This document shows, piece by piece, positions 42,974 to 54,281 of a stretch of DNA of 64,000 bases (position 1 is its first letter; every line of letters starts with the position of its first letter). A program made the position numbers and the translations under genes. The notes beneath the pieces are model-generated. The model did no database searches, had not been told where the DNA came from, and saw only the letters and a program-made list of their open reading frames with translations. Source of the stretch: Diphasiastrum complanatum (Eukaryota; Streptophyta; Lycopodiopsida; Lycopodiales; Lycopodiaceae); assembly GCA_029204225.1 (NCBI GenBank), contig CM055113.1:7343852-7407851 (forward strand). The letters are read 5' to 3'.

Positions 42974-43893
42974 CACGATTTCCTTCTCTGACGGCACCTT
43001 GACTGCAGAAAGCAAGTAATTACATGCAACCGGTTCACCTGCAACTCCGGATCAGACACACAAATCTGTGAAATCCTCTCCTACGAAAGAAAAGCCATCC
43101 CTTTCCAGCCCTCAATCTAACTGCCCCCTCAACGGCTGTGCCATCATCGTCCTGGATCGGCTGAGTTTCTCATCTACAGACACTCTCAGCCATGATAATG
43201 CTGCTATCCGCTAAATAACAAGCTTAATTAGTTTCTTGTAGCTCATTCGTAGTAGCTACACTAACACAAGCGATGCACGGGTGTACGAAAGCCCTGAAAG
43301 CAAAACTTTTCCCCCTGTCTCGCACCCACAGCATCTACAGTTCTGAGCCTCACCTCCCTCTGCTGCTGTACTACAGAATCCAGAGCCGCTCCGCTCCTGA
43401 CTCCATAGCTTCACAATCACAACTGGTCTACGATCCCACATAAACCCAGGGCATCTACACCACCACCCCCCTCTTCCAAACAGCAAATGCTGTCCAGATC
43501 GAAGCCCCTCTCTCAAGCTGCTTCTTGCTGCTACTCACCCTGATGCTTCTGACACAAACCCACTTCGGCTGAAAGCAAAGCCCTATCATGCATCACTCTC
43601 TTAACCCCTTTCCATGCAGATACGATCAGCATCCACCTCTATTTTCTCCCTCCAATGCCATCGCATCGCTCCTGCCCCACAGTCAACCCCCCCATCTCTC
43701 TCTCTCTTCCAGGACAATGGGGAATCCAGATTGAAAAAGCTAAATTTAGCTGCATAGCAAATCCGCCCCATAAAACTACCCATTATTCTAATTATAAATA
43801 TCACAAAAATAACCAATATAATAACCGAAGACCAGGCTATGATAATAGGAATGTCGTGAGTAAGGACGATGATGCCGGCTGCCGAAGGAGGGA

Positions 43894-43913
43894 GGGGGGG
43901 GGGGGGGGGGGGG
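43894..43913 (+). repeat. G20 homopolymer
   Basis: Twenty consecutive G on the plus strand (C on the coding strand of the LUX-like gene), ~920 bp upstream of its ATG. It could form a G-quadruplex or be a sequencing/assembly weak point. Confidence 0.9.
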
Positions 43914-44019
43914 TTGGGTCAGGGCCCGCGCGGGTGTCTTGGGGGGCAAGTCAAGGCGAGACTCGAGAAAGAGAGAGGGTCGGGATGCAAAACGCGGCTA
44001 TCATTGGCCGATGTGCACC

Positions 44020-44027
44020 AAATATCT
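44020..44027 (+). promoter_or_regulatory. Evening-element-like octamer
   Basis: AAATATCT, preceded by C, so eight of nine bases of the evening element AAAATATCT. In Arabidopsis CCA1/LHY-type factors bind it in clock promoters, including that of LUX. About 1.05 kb upstream of the ATG here. Confidence 0.4.
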
Positions 44028-44153
44028 GAGGTGGGTGGGCCCTCCCCCTCCGCCCAAGATCCTCTCTGTCTTCTGGGAAACAAAGGGGATAACAGAAAAT
44101 AAAAAATATCAGATATCACGGAACTTGGGAGCGGCCTGTCTGCCCCTACCTAT

Positions 44154-44165
44154 GGCCACGTGGCC
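44154..44165. promoter_or_regulatory. Perfect G-box palindrome
   Basis: GGCCACGTGGCC, a 12-bp perfect palindrome around CACGTG, about 1.18 kb upstream of the LUX-like ATG. bZIP (e.g. HY5) and bHLH (e.g. PIF) factors bind such sites. Confidence 0.5.
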
Positions 44166-44193
44166 AGCCTCCAATGCCCAATATAGTGGGAGA

Positions 44194-44199
44194 GATTCG
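44194..44199 (+). promoter_or_regulatory. LUX-binding-site match
   Basis: GATTCG fits the LUX consensus GATWCG, 30 bases beyond the G-box. LUX is known to bind its own promoter in Arabidopsis. A six-base match can occur by chance. Confidence 0.35.
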
Positions 44200-44230
44200 G
44201 ACCGCCTTGTTAGGCTATGACTGGTCCTAA

Positions 44231-47080
44231 AGTAGGATCACAAGGACTAATAAGGCTCTCAACTCTAGATTCCAAAAAAACGTTTTGTTACTTCTTGAAT
44301 CTTCACCCCCATTTATGTCTCGCTAGGTCTAGTCCAATTTTTTTTCTCTTTCCAAATTCACACTTCACACCATTGACATCCTATAAAAGAGAGAGAGAGA
44401 GAGAGAGAGACTTTGATACAAAAATCTACAATGTATAGGTGATAGCATCTATAGGAAGTTATAAGCTATAGTGGGGTCCAAACACTAGTCCAAAAATCAC
44501 AAACGCAAGGGGCGGCTTTCAAACGACAATTGCGCATCCTAAGGGCGGGTTGAAGGGCAAGATAAATGTGCTTACTAGGTTTTTCAAGACTATCATGAGG
44601 GCTAACTTTTCAAAATATCACTGGAATGCTTGGTTTTGATCCATGGAGCACAGCTCCAAGCGTGTTCGGGCAGGCAATAAGCCAATGCATGAAATTGGTG
44701 TTTGTGTTGCTCAAGGCTTCCAACCTTTGGGCCTTGCCTTGGGGCAAAGCCCACACAAGAGTAAAGCGCCCACATTGAGACTTTACCCTATGTTTTTTAA
44801 ATGTGCCCTTGGTTTTGGCTTTGGCTTTGGCCTTAGCTCTAGCTTGAAATATCTATTTTTGTGCAAGGATTTGGATTTGGGTGGGGGGGAAGCCCAACCG
44901 AAGCACACTACACCACAACATGCATACCAACTTTATAACCTACTACTTACACCAAGATTTTAAAAAATAGAAATTAGCGTAGTCACAATACTTGACATGG
45001 AAAATGTTGATATTAAGATTGCATTTCAAGCCTTACCATTACAAATAGCTTCATTAACTGTACACTTGACTACTATCTACCATCAGGAACGGAGCAATGC
45101 AACTTGTGCCCATGCACCTGGCCCACACCCTACACCACTACAAGGAAAAATATAAACCCTGGGAATTTCTTTTGTGTCAAGATGTTGTTTAGCTCCATCC
45201 TACCGATTTTTTAGGATAGCCTCCAATATCTGCATTTTTTTTTGTGACAACCTAACTTGGAACAAGTCCCAAGACTAGCTATTACAAATATCATTCACAT
45301 TTGCTTAGAGATAGGGACCCAAGATCCCACTATATCATCCCTGTAGGCTGAGGTAAATGGTCCCAAAGGGAAAACGCATATACTGGCTCAAGCCACCTCA
45401 AGCAAGCTCTTATTTAACACCCTATGAATCATTGGACACGTATCTTGCATTTTTGGAAGCTTTATGATTCTAAAAAATGTTAATTCTTATCCTTTTCGTA
45501 CGACTCTAAATGCTTAACATATAAAATGGATTAACTACTAAATTTGTCATTGATTGCATAAATCTAGCTTGCATGCCAAACTAGCAATTAGATTTAACCC
45601 CTAATTACGTGAATATCTTCAAACCACAAAGAGAAATTTCAAAATTTTACTTTGATTAATACACCAAAGTAATGTTACTTGCAATTTATTTTCGTAAGAA
45701 TAGAAAGCCCTATCTTTCAAGGTAGATACCTAGTTGTAGTACAAAATTACAAAGAACTTATACATGATCTTAGATGTATTATTGTCGAGTTCAAACAAAA
45801 AATTGAAAAAAATGTTAAGTTTTAGACTTCATGAACACTCTTGTTATAAAGAGGTTATATCATGTCATTATCAAGAATAAGCATATATTTTTGCAGATTT
45901 GAATTTCCTACTTTGATGGAAAAAAGAAATGCAGATGACATGTAAATTTCACAACCTCAATGTCATAAATAAGAGTATCGAGGATTCAAGCTTCGAAGAC
46001 TAAACATTGTGAGAGTAGCAAATGTATTTGAGGAAGACATGAAATGTTTTTGTACATGTATTTGTTTAAAAAAAAATTGAGAAAAATAATAACACGTGCA
46101 TAATCGACATGCTAGATTCTACTTTAAAAATAGTCTAAGCTGATTAATTTATCAATTCCAAGTAAACTCATGTAATGCCTTCCTTTGACTTTGCCTTGAT
46201 TTAGTGTAAAGAATTGACGTGTAACGTACATATTTCATGATATTTTATGAACTTTTGCATGAGAATGTTTCTTAGATCTCAATTATCTTCTGTATTCTGG
46301 TAAAAAAGCATAAAATATAAGATTTTATTCCAATGTCTTCTTTATTACTTTTCTTTCAAGATTGCAAAAAAAGAGGCGAATCAACATCAAAACCTACTCT
46401 AGCACCCTTCGTACAATTTTGTAAGGACTAAACAATGAGCACTAAGTGACTATTCAATTTTGTAGCTCTATGAATGTCAATGATGATACAACGTATATGC
46501 AATAGCACCATAAATAGTATTCTTTTAGTTAAGTGCTTCTTGGTTTCCAAGGGGAAGCTCTAACTTGGTACCAAAGAAACTTTGGATCTTTTAGTTAAGT
46601 GTCACAGGAAGTCTTGTAATAAATAAATAGAAAGTAAAGGAACTAAAGTTTTTTAAGATGCCACGCGAAGTGCCAATTTTTGTAGAATAGTCTAATATTA
46701 TAGGAGAGCCATGAGGTGCCTTTGAAAAAATCTTATAACACTACTAGATAATGTAAATTTATAAGTACACCATTTGCAAACTATATGCAAAAGAAAAGAA
46801 AAAGCAAGCTTTCTTAGACTTTTTCAGCTAATTAGCCAGTAGTCTTGCGACACCTTTGCATAGAAGGGCCCATCTACATAAGGTTCAGATTCTTTTTCAT
46901 TTCTTGTCTTTTGAGTTCATTTCCCAATGCAAGCTTAAGAGTTCTCTCTTTTGTCTTGCCATAAAGGTTGATTGATCATCTTTTTTGGTGCTTGAGGTAC
47001 TCACTTCTTGATGCTAGAATGCTTCTTCTTGTTGTTTTTGTTGTATTTTGGATCCTACAATCTTGAATCTCATGGTTTGT
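44231..47080. other. No gene recognised
   Basis: A short (GA)n tract at 44,386-44,410, then AT-rich sequence. ORFs such as 44,643-44,963 have no motifs. CACTACAAGGAAAAATA at 45,136-45,152 resembles a CACTA terminal repeat (CACTACAAGAAAA), but no partner end was found. Confidence 0.4.
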
Positions 47081-47815
47081 CTATTGAAAATCTTTGAATA
47101 ATAGACTTGCCTTAGAGTTGAAAACATGTGCTTCATTTGGATTTGTCGATTGTTGTTTTTTAGAGTTCTTGGCTTTCTTGTTTGTATTTATTCTTCTTTC
47201 CTTCAGCACCCTCAAAGCTTGAGACTTAGATTTTTTGCTAGCTGAAGAGTCATTCCTCCGAGTTTCCTCTTGGAATAGCATTGTGATTACTCTTGAAACA
47301 ATAATTCATGTTTGAGTGGATATAACCATTACCCAATTTTCATAGGCTAGTGGCAAACTAGAAAGAACGATCATGTTGTATAAGAGTCTTGTACTATATA
47401 CCCTATTGTAGCCATATGTTCAAGCAGTGTTTTAAAATCGTATATATGGTTTGATATGGAATCATTTTTTGACATTTTGAATGAAAATAACTTCTTTCTC
47501 GTATTGAGTTTTGATGATACATCTCTAATCTTGTAGAGAGTGCTAAGAATATTCCAAGCTTCTTTTGAAGTCTGCATTGAGTTTAAATATCCTATTTGAG
47601 TATCATGAACATTAAAGATGATTAGGAAAAAGGCCTTACGATCTATCTATTTCCACTTGGTAACAGCTTGTGCATTTACAAGTGATCTTACCACAATACC
47701 ATCAACTATGTCCCATAGTTCCTTAGCCAATAAAAAGACTTTCATTTCAAATTTTCACATTTGATAGTTGCTTCCATCCAACTTGTCTACTATTGATAAA
47801 GTTAGAAGAATCCAT
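47081..47815 (-). pseudogene. Copia gag remnant
   Basis: From an ATG at 47,815 and with frame changes, the minus strand reads KLDGSNYQM, KFEMKVFLLAKELWDIVDG, then KEAWNILSTLYKIRD, NTRKKLFSFKMSKNDSISNH, IYDFKTLLEHMATIGY and SLPLAYENW, the UBN2-type gag. A lysine/serine-rich tail (47,281-47,081) follows. At least three stops break it. A primer site (TGGTATCAGAG on the minus strand) is at 47,900-47,914, so the 5' LTR would lie above 47,915. No pol follows. Confidence 0.82.
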
Positions 47816-47899
47816 ACGTGTTACTTTATGATAACAAAATGAAATAAATCACAAATTAATATAAGCTAGCTTTTGTTCTGATATATGGTCAAGTAATTA

Positions 47900-47914
47900 C
47901 CTACTCTGATACCA
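47900..47914 (-). other. Primer-binding site (tRNA-Met type)
   Basis: Minus strand TGGTATCAGAGTAGG, ~85 bases before the gag ATG of the 47 kb remnant. Confidence 0.7.
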
Positions 47915-48194
47915 TAATGGAGACAATGGAATAAGAATGTGTGAGAGATGATGATTATGATTAACAACACATTAGAGAAAATTTGAGCACAACAGGGGGC
48001 TTTCAAAAAGATACCTTTTATTTTTTTTCTCAAAATTTTCTTCTACATGGTCCAATCAAAATGCTCAAATTTGAAATCTACGTAACATAGCTCCTTCAAA
48101 TTGATTTTCATTTCTTACTAAAAGAAATGTAATTTTGCGTCGGGGGCAACCCGTAAATAAACCATTTTATTTGTAACATAGTATGCAACTCAGC

Positions 48195-48547
48195 ACAAAA
48201 ATAGTGTAATTTTTTAATGGCAACTCAGATTGAGACGATTACGGTGCCATTAGAAAGCCCTCGACGAGAGCTTTTTAACGACACCCCAACATGACTCAGT
48301 TTCGAGCTACGGTGAAGAAGTTATGGCCAGTCAAAGTTTTGGTTGGTCAAACCGGTCAACTGCGCTTGAAAGAGATATCAGGTTGACCAAGTGTTGACTG
48401 ACCAAAACTTTGACTGGCCATAACTTCTTCATCGTAGCTCAGAAATGGGTCATGTTGGGTGTCATTGAAAAGCTCTCGTCGAGGGCTTTCTAATGGCACT
48501 GTAATCGTCTCAATCCGAGTTGCCGTTCAGAAGTTATGATTTTTGTT
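48195..48547. repeat. Long imperfect inverted repeat (hairpin-forming)
   Basis: The left arm (48,195-48,360) and right arm (48,382-48,547) are reverse complements at ~85% over ~165 bp, with a ~21-base loop (TGCGCTTGAAAGAGATATCA region). Best-matched segments are AAGCCCTCGACGAGAGCTTT against AAAGCTCTCGTCGAGGGCTT and TTATGGCCAGTCAAAGTTTT against its complement. A transcript from either strand would fold into a long hairpin. No coding capacity and no clear target duplication. Candidates: foldback MITE, or siRNA/miRNA precursor. Confidence 0.88.
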
Positions 48548-49317
48548 AGTCACAGATTATACTACCCACATAATAGCTAATCATCGAAGATTGTGTGGGC
48601 AGGACTGCGGGCAGAAAAAAAATTTTATTTTAGTATTTTACATTGCCAAAAAATTGTCATCCTATGTGGCAATCCTTATAGGGCCTTTTCCAAGTCCAAA
48701 TTTTCTCTCATGATGAGCTTGGATTTTGGTATATTAGACAAGCAAAAATTGTTACCAAATATAGATGAGCTAATTAGAGATGATTGAGGAGTGATTGAAA
48801 GCCATTAAAGTCTCTAATATAAAATTGATTCTCATTTGACAAAACACTAACATACTAAACTTATAGGGAAGGAGTCCCTCGTGATTGGACCACACCAAAG
48901 TCAAGTCCCGGGTTTTAGTCAACTTATACTAATTGGATTAGTTCTTTTTGTGTTTCTAAACTCGACTTAATAACTTATTTACTCCTAAATCACAAGATGG
49001 CCATTCATTAAGCCTAGCTTGTGCTTCTAGGCTAATTAAGGCTAGACTTATATTCAAATGATTCCAATCATGGGCATACTTCTACTAGTTGTTAGGTACA
49101 CTTTATTTCTTGAAATATACAATTTGACCTTTGTCCATGCTTACGATGCCTTGGAATCAATCCTTGCTCCATGAATTTACTAAAAAATCTCAATCTTTAG
49201 TATTCTTTGTTGATGGTTTAAAGGAGGAAAGGAAGGAGGAGGTGTTCATTTTAGAGCTGACATCTATGTTACCCAAAATCCGTCATCAAAGTCTATGATC
49301 CTAACCTTGTCCCCAGT
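48548..49317. other. No gene recognised
   Basis: AT-rich intergenic sequence between the inverted repeat and a Copia LTR. Confidence 0.4.
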
Positions 49318-50019
49318 TGTGGAGAATTGCCAAAAATTGGCAAACCTAGCTTGATCAAAAACCATGTAGAATAGTGTAAATTGTGTACACAAATGGGTCC
49401 CACACATGTGAGGCCATGATGCCACGTGGGAAACCCATCCTAGTGTAGGTTAGAACAATTCTAAAGGGTTTGTCATGTCATTTTGGTAGTGATTCCTAGA
49501 TTATAGGACCTACACCTAAGTTTAAGTGAAAAATTGACCAACTAGTCACCTACTAGGCATGACTCTAGGAATTAGGCTAAGGTTGCAAATCAGGGCAAGA
49601 AAGCCAAGTTAAATTCCTTATTGCATACTGGAAATCCACCTAACTTCACAAAGGAAGTCACTTCTGCTATGTATTCCAAGCTCCCATAGTGAGAAGATAG
49701 ATTATTTTTGGAGCTCATTGGCAATCTCGAGCTAGTTCACCATGTACATTGAGTTTTTGTGATCCAAATGAAACCAAATTAATTTCTACTTCAAACTCTA
49801 TCTACAGGCCGTACAGAAGGCCACATGTGGTTCACACGTGTGGTCTTGTATTTCCATCTTGATCAATACTTTTGATTGTTAATGCTGGTTGTTTGTCAAA
49901 TTGCCAATCAAGATCAACTTTTTGATGACTAGTTTCTTGATAGATTGTTAAGCAAGCATACAATCACTCTTGTGGATCTTTCTAAGATCTGTTTATGGTC
50001 CTAAAGTACTGTACTTTCA
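49318..50019 (+). repeat. 5' LTR of a truncated Copia element
   Basis: TGTGGAGAATTGCC...GTACTTTCA, ~702 bp. CACACGTGTG at 49,833-49,842. It is the fuller copy of the LTR at 4591-5124. Confidence 0.88.
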
Positions 50020-50021
50020 CA

Positions 50022-50034
50022 TGGTATCAGAGCC
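50022..50034 (+). other. Primer-binding site (tRNA-Met type)
   Basis: TGGTATCAGAGCC two bases after the LTR. The leader to 50,625 has no ORF. Confidence 0.88.
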
Positions 50035-50625
50035 AAGTACAAGAGCATAAGCCATTAATCTAATGCAAATCCATTTTTAGCAAGTATTGGTGCTAAAAAC
50101 TAGTAATGAGAGGGTGAGCTAGAATCTACATTTTGGTGAGACAATTGATTTGACATAGGGCCATTAGATCTAATTAATCTAGGCTGAAAGCAGGTCTTCT
50201 AAATTTGTTTTACAAGTCTTGAAAGTACATCAAAAAGTGTGAGTGAGATTTAGTCATGTTTTTGTCCAAGAATAGCCAAAATTGATAGGATTTGATATGT
50301 CATTGATAGAATCTCATCTAATCTGCATTTTATCTTTGTGAGGGAGTGTAAGAACTGTGATTAAAATTCCAAGAGAGGGCTAGAAGTTAAATTTTAGGTA
50401 ATCAAGAGAAAGTGAAACCTTTCTGAGTTTCTAGAATCAAATCAATTTCAATTTTTTTGAGCATTGTTCTGTAAAATCCTTCATGTTTGTTCTTTTGAAT
50501 TAAGATCAAGGGGATCTTGCCACTTGTGTCTTTGTGAACATCAAGTTAGTTTCTAGTGAGGCAAATTTTGGAAAAGAGCTTAGGGAGGGCCAACAAGTAC
50601 AACATTAGTACACGTCATTAGAAAG

Positions 50626-50795
50626 ATGGGAACCATTGGTGGATTCTTTCTTGGATCTAGTGAGAGGTTAAATTCTACAAACTACTCAATCTGGAAAGTG
50701 AGGATGGAGTCACTTGTAGTGATCCAAGACCTCTTTGACATTGTTCTAGATAAAGAGGATGAGCCTCTTGGAGGACAAGATTTGATTAGATATAA
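50626..50795 (+). pseudogene. Copia gag, first ~57 codons only
   Basis: MGTIGGFFLGSSERLNSTNY, SIWKVRMESLVVIQDLFDIV and KEDEPLGGQDLIRYKK are the gag start of the same lineage as 12.1 and 30.4 kb. Similarity stops at ~50,795 and unrelated sequence follows; pol and the 3' LTR are absent. The breakpoint marks a deletion or another insertion. Confidence 0.85.
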
Positions 50796-53117
50796 GAAGT
50801 GCTGGATTTCTATCCTCTCCATCCTTATCTCATGCTAATCTAGATTCATTTATTAGCTATTATAAATATGGCACAGTTGCGACATCTGCATAAATACAAG
50901 GAAATTTGATGATAGTCTACATTGACATGACCGACATCGACTTTTTCTTGACAAACGATTTTGACCCCTTCCTCGACATCGAAGTCTTTGACTTCCACCA
51001 CATCGAAGTCTTCGACTTCGACGTCTGATCAAAGGGAAACTATGAAGTCCTCGACTTCCATGTCATCGACTTCATCGACAACGTAGTTTTCCAAACGTCA
51101 ATGTCACCTATGTTGGATTATTCTCCTTCTTACCAGTCGTCTAATTGATTTTAATCTTCATCCATTGTTAATCGAGTTCTACGGATTTTTCCGTGTGTTT
51201 ATACAAGCTATAGAATTACAAGTGTTTTTACACAGTCTGCAGAATTACATGGAGTGTATGAAAGTGTCTCCTTTTTCGCCTGTCAGGAATCCCGTTGAAA
51301 ATGCAGTGTCTCCTTTTTTGTATTTTTCACCTGACAGAAATCTCGTGTAAAATCACAGTGTCACATTTTTTGCTTTTTGCAAAGAGCCTCAAATGTTAAG
51401 GAAATGACTCTGGCAAAGTGTTGGGCAATCCTAAATGAGATTTAAGGGCACTTTTTTCTTTTTTGCATTTTTCGTGAAAAACCCGACAGTGTCGCCTGTG
51501 GCTATTTTTAATTCATTTATGCAAAGCAGTTTTGGTTCATTTATGCAGACAAAACATTTACGGCCAATTTCACCGCTTATCAACCATCAATGACAAGGAC
51601 TGGATGGATGCCAACTGATCAACAGCCAACTGGCGATCGCAATTGACGACTTAATTTCTTAGTATAGCTGTTCATATTCATATAGTTTAATTATCAGATT
51701 ATCAAAAGCATTTGAATAGTTAGCTCTCTCTCTCTCAAGCCTATGAGCTTGAACACTCCTGAGCATTCTAGCTCACTTCTTAGACTTGTTTTAGAGATTG
51801 CTATTGCGCTACTGCTTTATCAGCATTGCGCTTAATTCAGACTTTCATTTTCCCGATCTTAGATTCATCCGATGGTGGGTTCCAAAGTGATTGGATCTTG
51901 CTTATACAGTAGGATGCAGTCTGGATCTCAAGGATCTGATCGATTTGATCGGCGGGAAGTGAATTTTAGGCCTTTTGCGGTGGTTTTTCCTTGATAACTT
52001 TTTACTCCTTGCACTGATTGACCTGATTTTGACAGTAGCTGGATCTGATACAAATCTCACTGATCTGGTCTGCGAGGGTTTCCTTGTGCGAGGGCTGGCT
52101 GTGCGAGGGTTCTTTAGCTATTTTTGCAGATAAAAAACATGATACTCTCAGATCTTTGGGAAGTAACTCTCGCAAGGCTCACAGTAGCTGAATCAGATCT
52201 CACTATAGAGTTCTCCCCGAGAGTTAACTCTCGCAAAAAGTGAAAATTTCACTGTCTATGAGGGTCAAAACCACTATTTTGGCTTAATCTTCACCAAATC
52301 TCTGTACTAACTCTCGAAGGCTTCTTCACTGATGGAAATTAACATTCTGAATCGATTGAGAGGGTCTCCGAGAGTTTTTACTAGAAGATTTGCTGGATCT
52401 TTATTTTTTAATAATTTTTTAGCACTTAAACCCAATTTTCTGATCACTGGAATCAAACTAACTCTCACAATCTCTCCCGTGTCCTGGTCTCACTAAGAAG
52501 GAACTTCAGAATCCTCTACGAGAGTTCTTGCTCACTGGAATTGAAAATTTTGCTGTCTTCGAGGGTTCACTGGTACTTTCTCATCTCTTTTTCACTGGGA
52601 ACTCTCGCACAGGCACTTAGACATCAAACTAACTCTCGCAAGCTTCTATGTGTCCTGGTCTCAATGAGATGAGTCCTTATGAAGATTTGAATTTTTTTGG
52701 ATTTTTTCAAGGGTTTTATGATTTTTCTCTGATTTTTGCAATCTGCTTGGAACTAACTCTTGCAGGCTTCTATGCAAGTCTGGGACAGTAACCTGGAGCT
52801 GTTGCCAGTCATCCAAGGGTTAATTCTCATTGATTCTGGAGATATAAAAATCTGATGAGATTTTAGGCTCTTTTTCCCTCCAAAATGTAGATTGGTGTGT
52901 TTTTTTTGGGTTTTTTGGCTAGTTGGTTTGGGTTTCAAGCCCTTAGAGGCTATTCAGGACCTCCTCTACCCTCTCACACCTCCTCCACTAGCTATGAACA
53001 GTCCAAACACAAAAAAATACAAAAAACAAACTCTAAACACCCAAAAATCTATCTAAAACTACTCTAAATAGCAAGAAAATAGCTAAACTACAACTAAACT
53101 AGTTAGTGGAAACCTAT
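50796..53117. other. Retroelement leader and unrecognised sequence
   Basis: 50,930-51,080 is rich in TCGAC/GTCGA repeats. 51,265-51,370 has two copies of a GTGTCTCCTTTTTCGCCTG-like unit. The part next to 53,118 is the minus-strand leader of a gypsy element and is described below. No gene motifs. Confidence 0.4.
51880..52830 (-). repeat. Degenerate repeats of an ACTCTCGCAAG motif
   Basis: AACTCTCGCAA/AACTAACTCTCGCAAGCTT-like motifs and their GCGAGGGTT complements recur at least ten times. A longer version (CTTCTATGTGTCCTGGTCTC) occurs near 52,480 and 52,645. On the minus strand this lies just below a tRNA-Asp primer site, so it is leader of a Tat/Athila-like gypsy element. Confidence 0.5.
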
Positions 53118-53134
53118 CCCCGGCAACGGCCTCA
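53118..53134 (-). other. Primer-binding site (tRNA-Asp type)
   Basis: The plus strand reads CCCCGGCAACGGCCTCA, the plant tRNA-Asp 3' end with two changes. It parallels 8181-8196. Confidence 0.75.
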
Positions 53135-53135
53135 C

Positions 53136-53700
53136 TGTAGGCCTAAGATCTTGTGTAGTATAGCCCTCCCGCCTGTCAACAAGGGTTAGATCACTGGATA
53201 TGTACCTAACTATGCATAGATGCTATTTTTCGTTAGTTTCCTACTTTTTCCCTTAACTCTATTCACCACTAACACTACTCTCCCTTAACTCTACTCCTCT
53301 ACACTAACATTCTTCATGGTTTTGGGTGAAGGGAAGGGGTAGAGAAGAAGAGGAAGAGAGAAGAGAAGAGAGAAAGAGAGAGAGATGAGATGGAGGTTAG
53401 CTCAAATGCTCAATGTCATTGCTTATGGAGAAACCTTAACTAAGCACAAACAAAAAGCATGGAAGAAATGAAAATAACAAGCAATCCCAACAATAGCATA
53501 AGCAAGAGTGATTAGCAAATGAGGATACTTGAGCTCTCACAATGATAGAGTCTCCTCCTCTCTATTAAGCATGAAGATAGTGTACAAATGGTGCCTTTTT
53601 ATAAAATGGGGAAGGCCCTTGCCTCTCAATCCTATTGGCTAATAATCACATTGATCCTATCCATTCATGTGAGTCCCAATTTGGACCCAACTCTCTCTAG
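53136..53700 (-). repeat. Gypsy LTR (Tat/Athila-like), second copy
   Basis: It starts TGTAGGCC one base from the primer site. A (GA)n-rich stretch at 53,340-53,390, CTTTTTATAAAATGG near 53,600 and CCTCTCAATCCTATTGG match the LTR at 8201-8949. The far end is not defined and may be cut off by the Copia fragment. Confidence 0.6.
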
Positions 53701-53737
53701 TTTATAGCAGGATATCTTAGCCAAAAGGGTAGTTTGG

Positions 53738-54228
53738 AATGATCTTGGTAGTGAATGTCGCAAGTAGCTGATCCGCTTCTCTTGTGAGACTGCATGCTCT
53801 TTTCCAGCATTGTGCAATGACAGGAACAAATTTTTCATTTTTTAGATGAAGCTGGTGAGATCTCTGCCATACAAGCTTAGATAAGTGAGCTTATCTTCTA
53901 GATGCATTATCTGATTTCGTGACTTGGTATGAAATCTGCTTATGAGTGCATCTCACATCTCTTTGGCATTAGAGATTGATGCAAGGTTGAGGGTAATGAT
54001 GTCTTCGATGAAAGAGGAGATGACTGCTATTGCTTTGTCATTTTTCTCCTTCCATTCTCAAAGTTCTTTGTTTGTAGTTGTAGACATCTCTTCGGTGCCG
54101 TCCACCCAGGGCCATTGAGCTTTTCCTCTCAATATGAGTGAAGTCTTTACTTTCCAAGAAAAGAAATTCGACCTATCTACCTCAAGGACTGTGCATATCT
54201 TTGATTGGATGCTACTTATCGAAGCCAT
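53738..54228 (-). pseudogene. Copia gag remnant, distinct lineage
   Basis: ATG at 54,228 gives MASISSIQSKICTVLEVD, then NFFSWKVKTSLILRGKAQW, WKEKNDKAIAVISSFIED, SISNAKEM, HTKSRNQIMHLEDKLTYLSL and FLSLHNAGKEH. Three in-frame stops interrupt ~163 codons. The pattern is a UBN2-type Copia gag but unlike the 12 and 30 kb copies. Coding similarity ends near 53,738 against gypsy LTR sequence. Confidence 0.82.
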
Positions 54229-54268
54229 AGCTTGGTTGTGATCAACCTGTGTGGTTGTCGAACCTGGT

Positions 54269-54281
54269 GGCTCTGATACTA
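54269..54281 (-). other. Primer-binding site (tRNA-Met type)
   Basis: Minus strand TAGTATCAGAGCC, 40 bases before the gag ATG. The sequence above it, to ~54,690, is probably the 5' LTR (ending CACATCA on the minus strand), but no second copy is present to prove it. Confidence 0.65.

Larger units (their letters stand above)
42974..44230 (-). promoter_or_regulatory. 5' UTR and promoter region of the LUX-like gene
   Basis: GC-rich, CT-rich sequence without coding motifs. A likely 3' splice site (TTTCTGCAG, minus strand) lies ~35 bases before the ATG, so the leader is probably spliced; the donor is not settled. A TTTATAATTAG stretch (minus) at ~43,785-43,795 could be a TATA element. Light- and clock-type sites are at 44,020, 44,154 and 44,194. 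Short ORFs on either strand here are artefacts of composition. Confidence 0.55.

Noticed and set aside
43655-44220. Several ORFs on both strands in the LUX-like promoter
   Set aside because: They cross the G20 run and GC-rich leader, show no motifs, and conflict with the better-supported gene.
45136-45152. CACTA transposon terminal repeat
   Set aside because: CACTACAAGGAAAAATA looks right for one end, but I found no matching inverted end or 3-bp duplication in the window.
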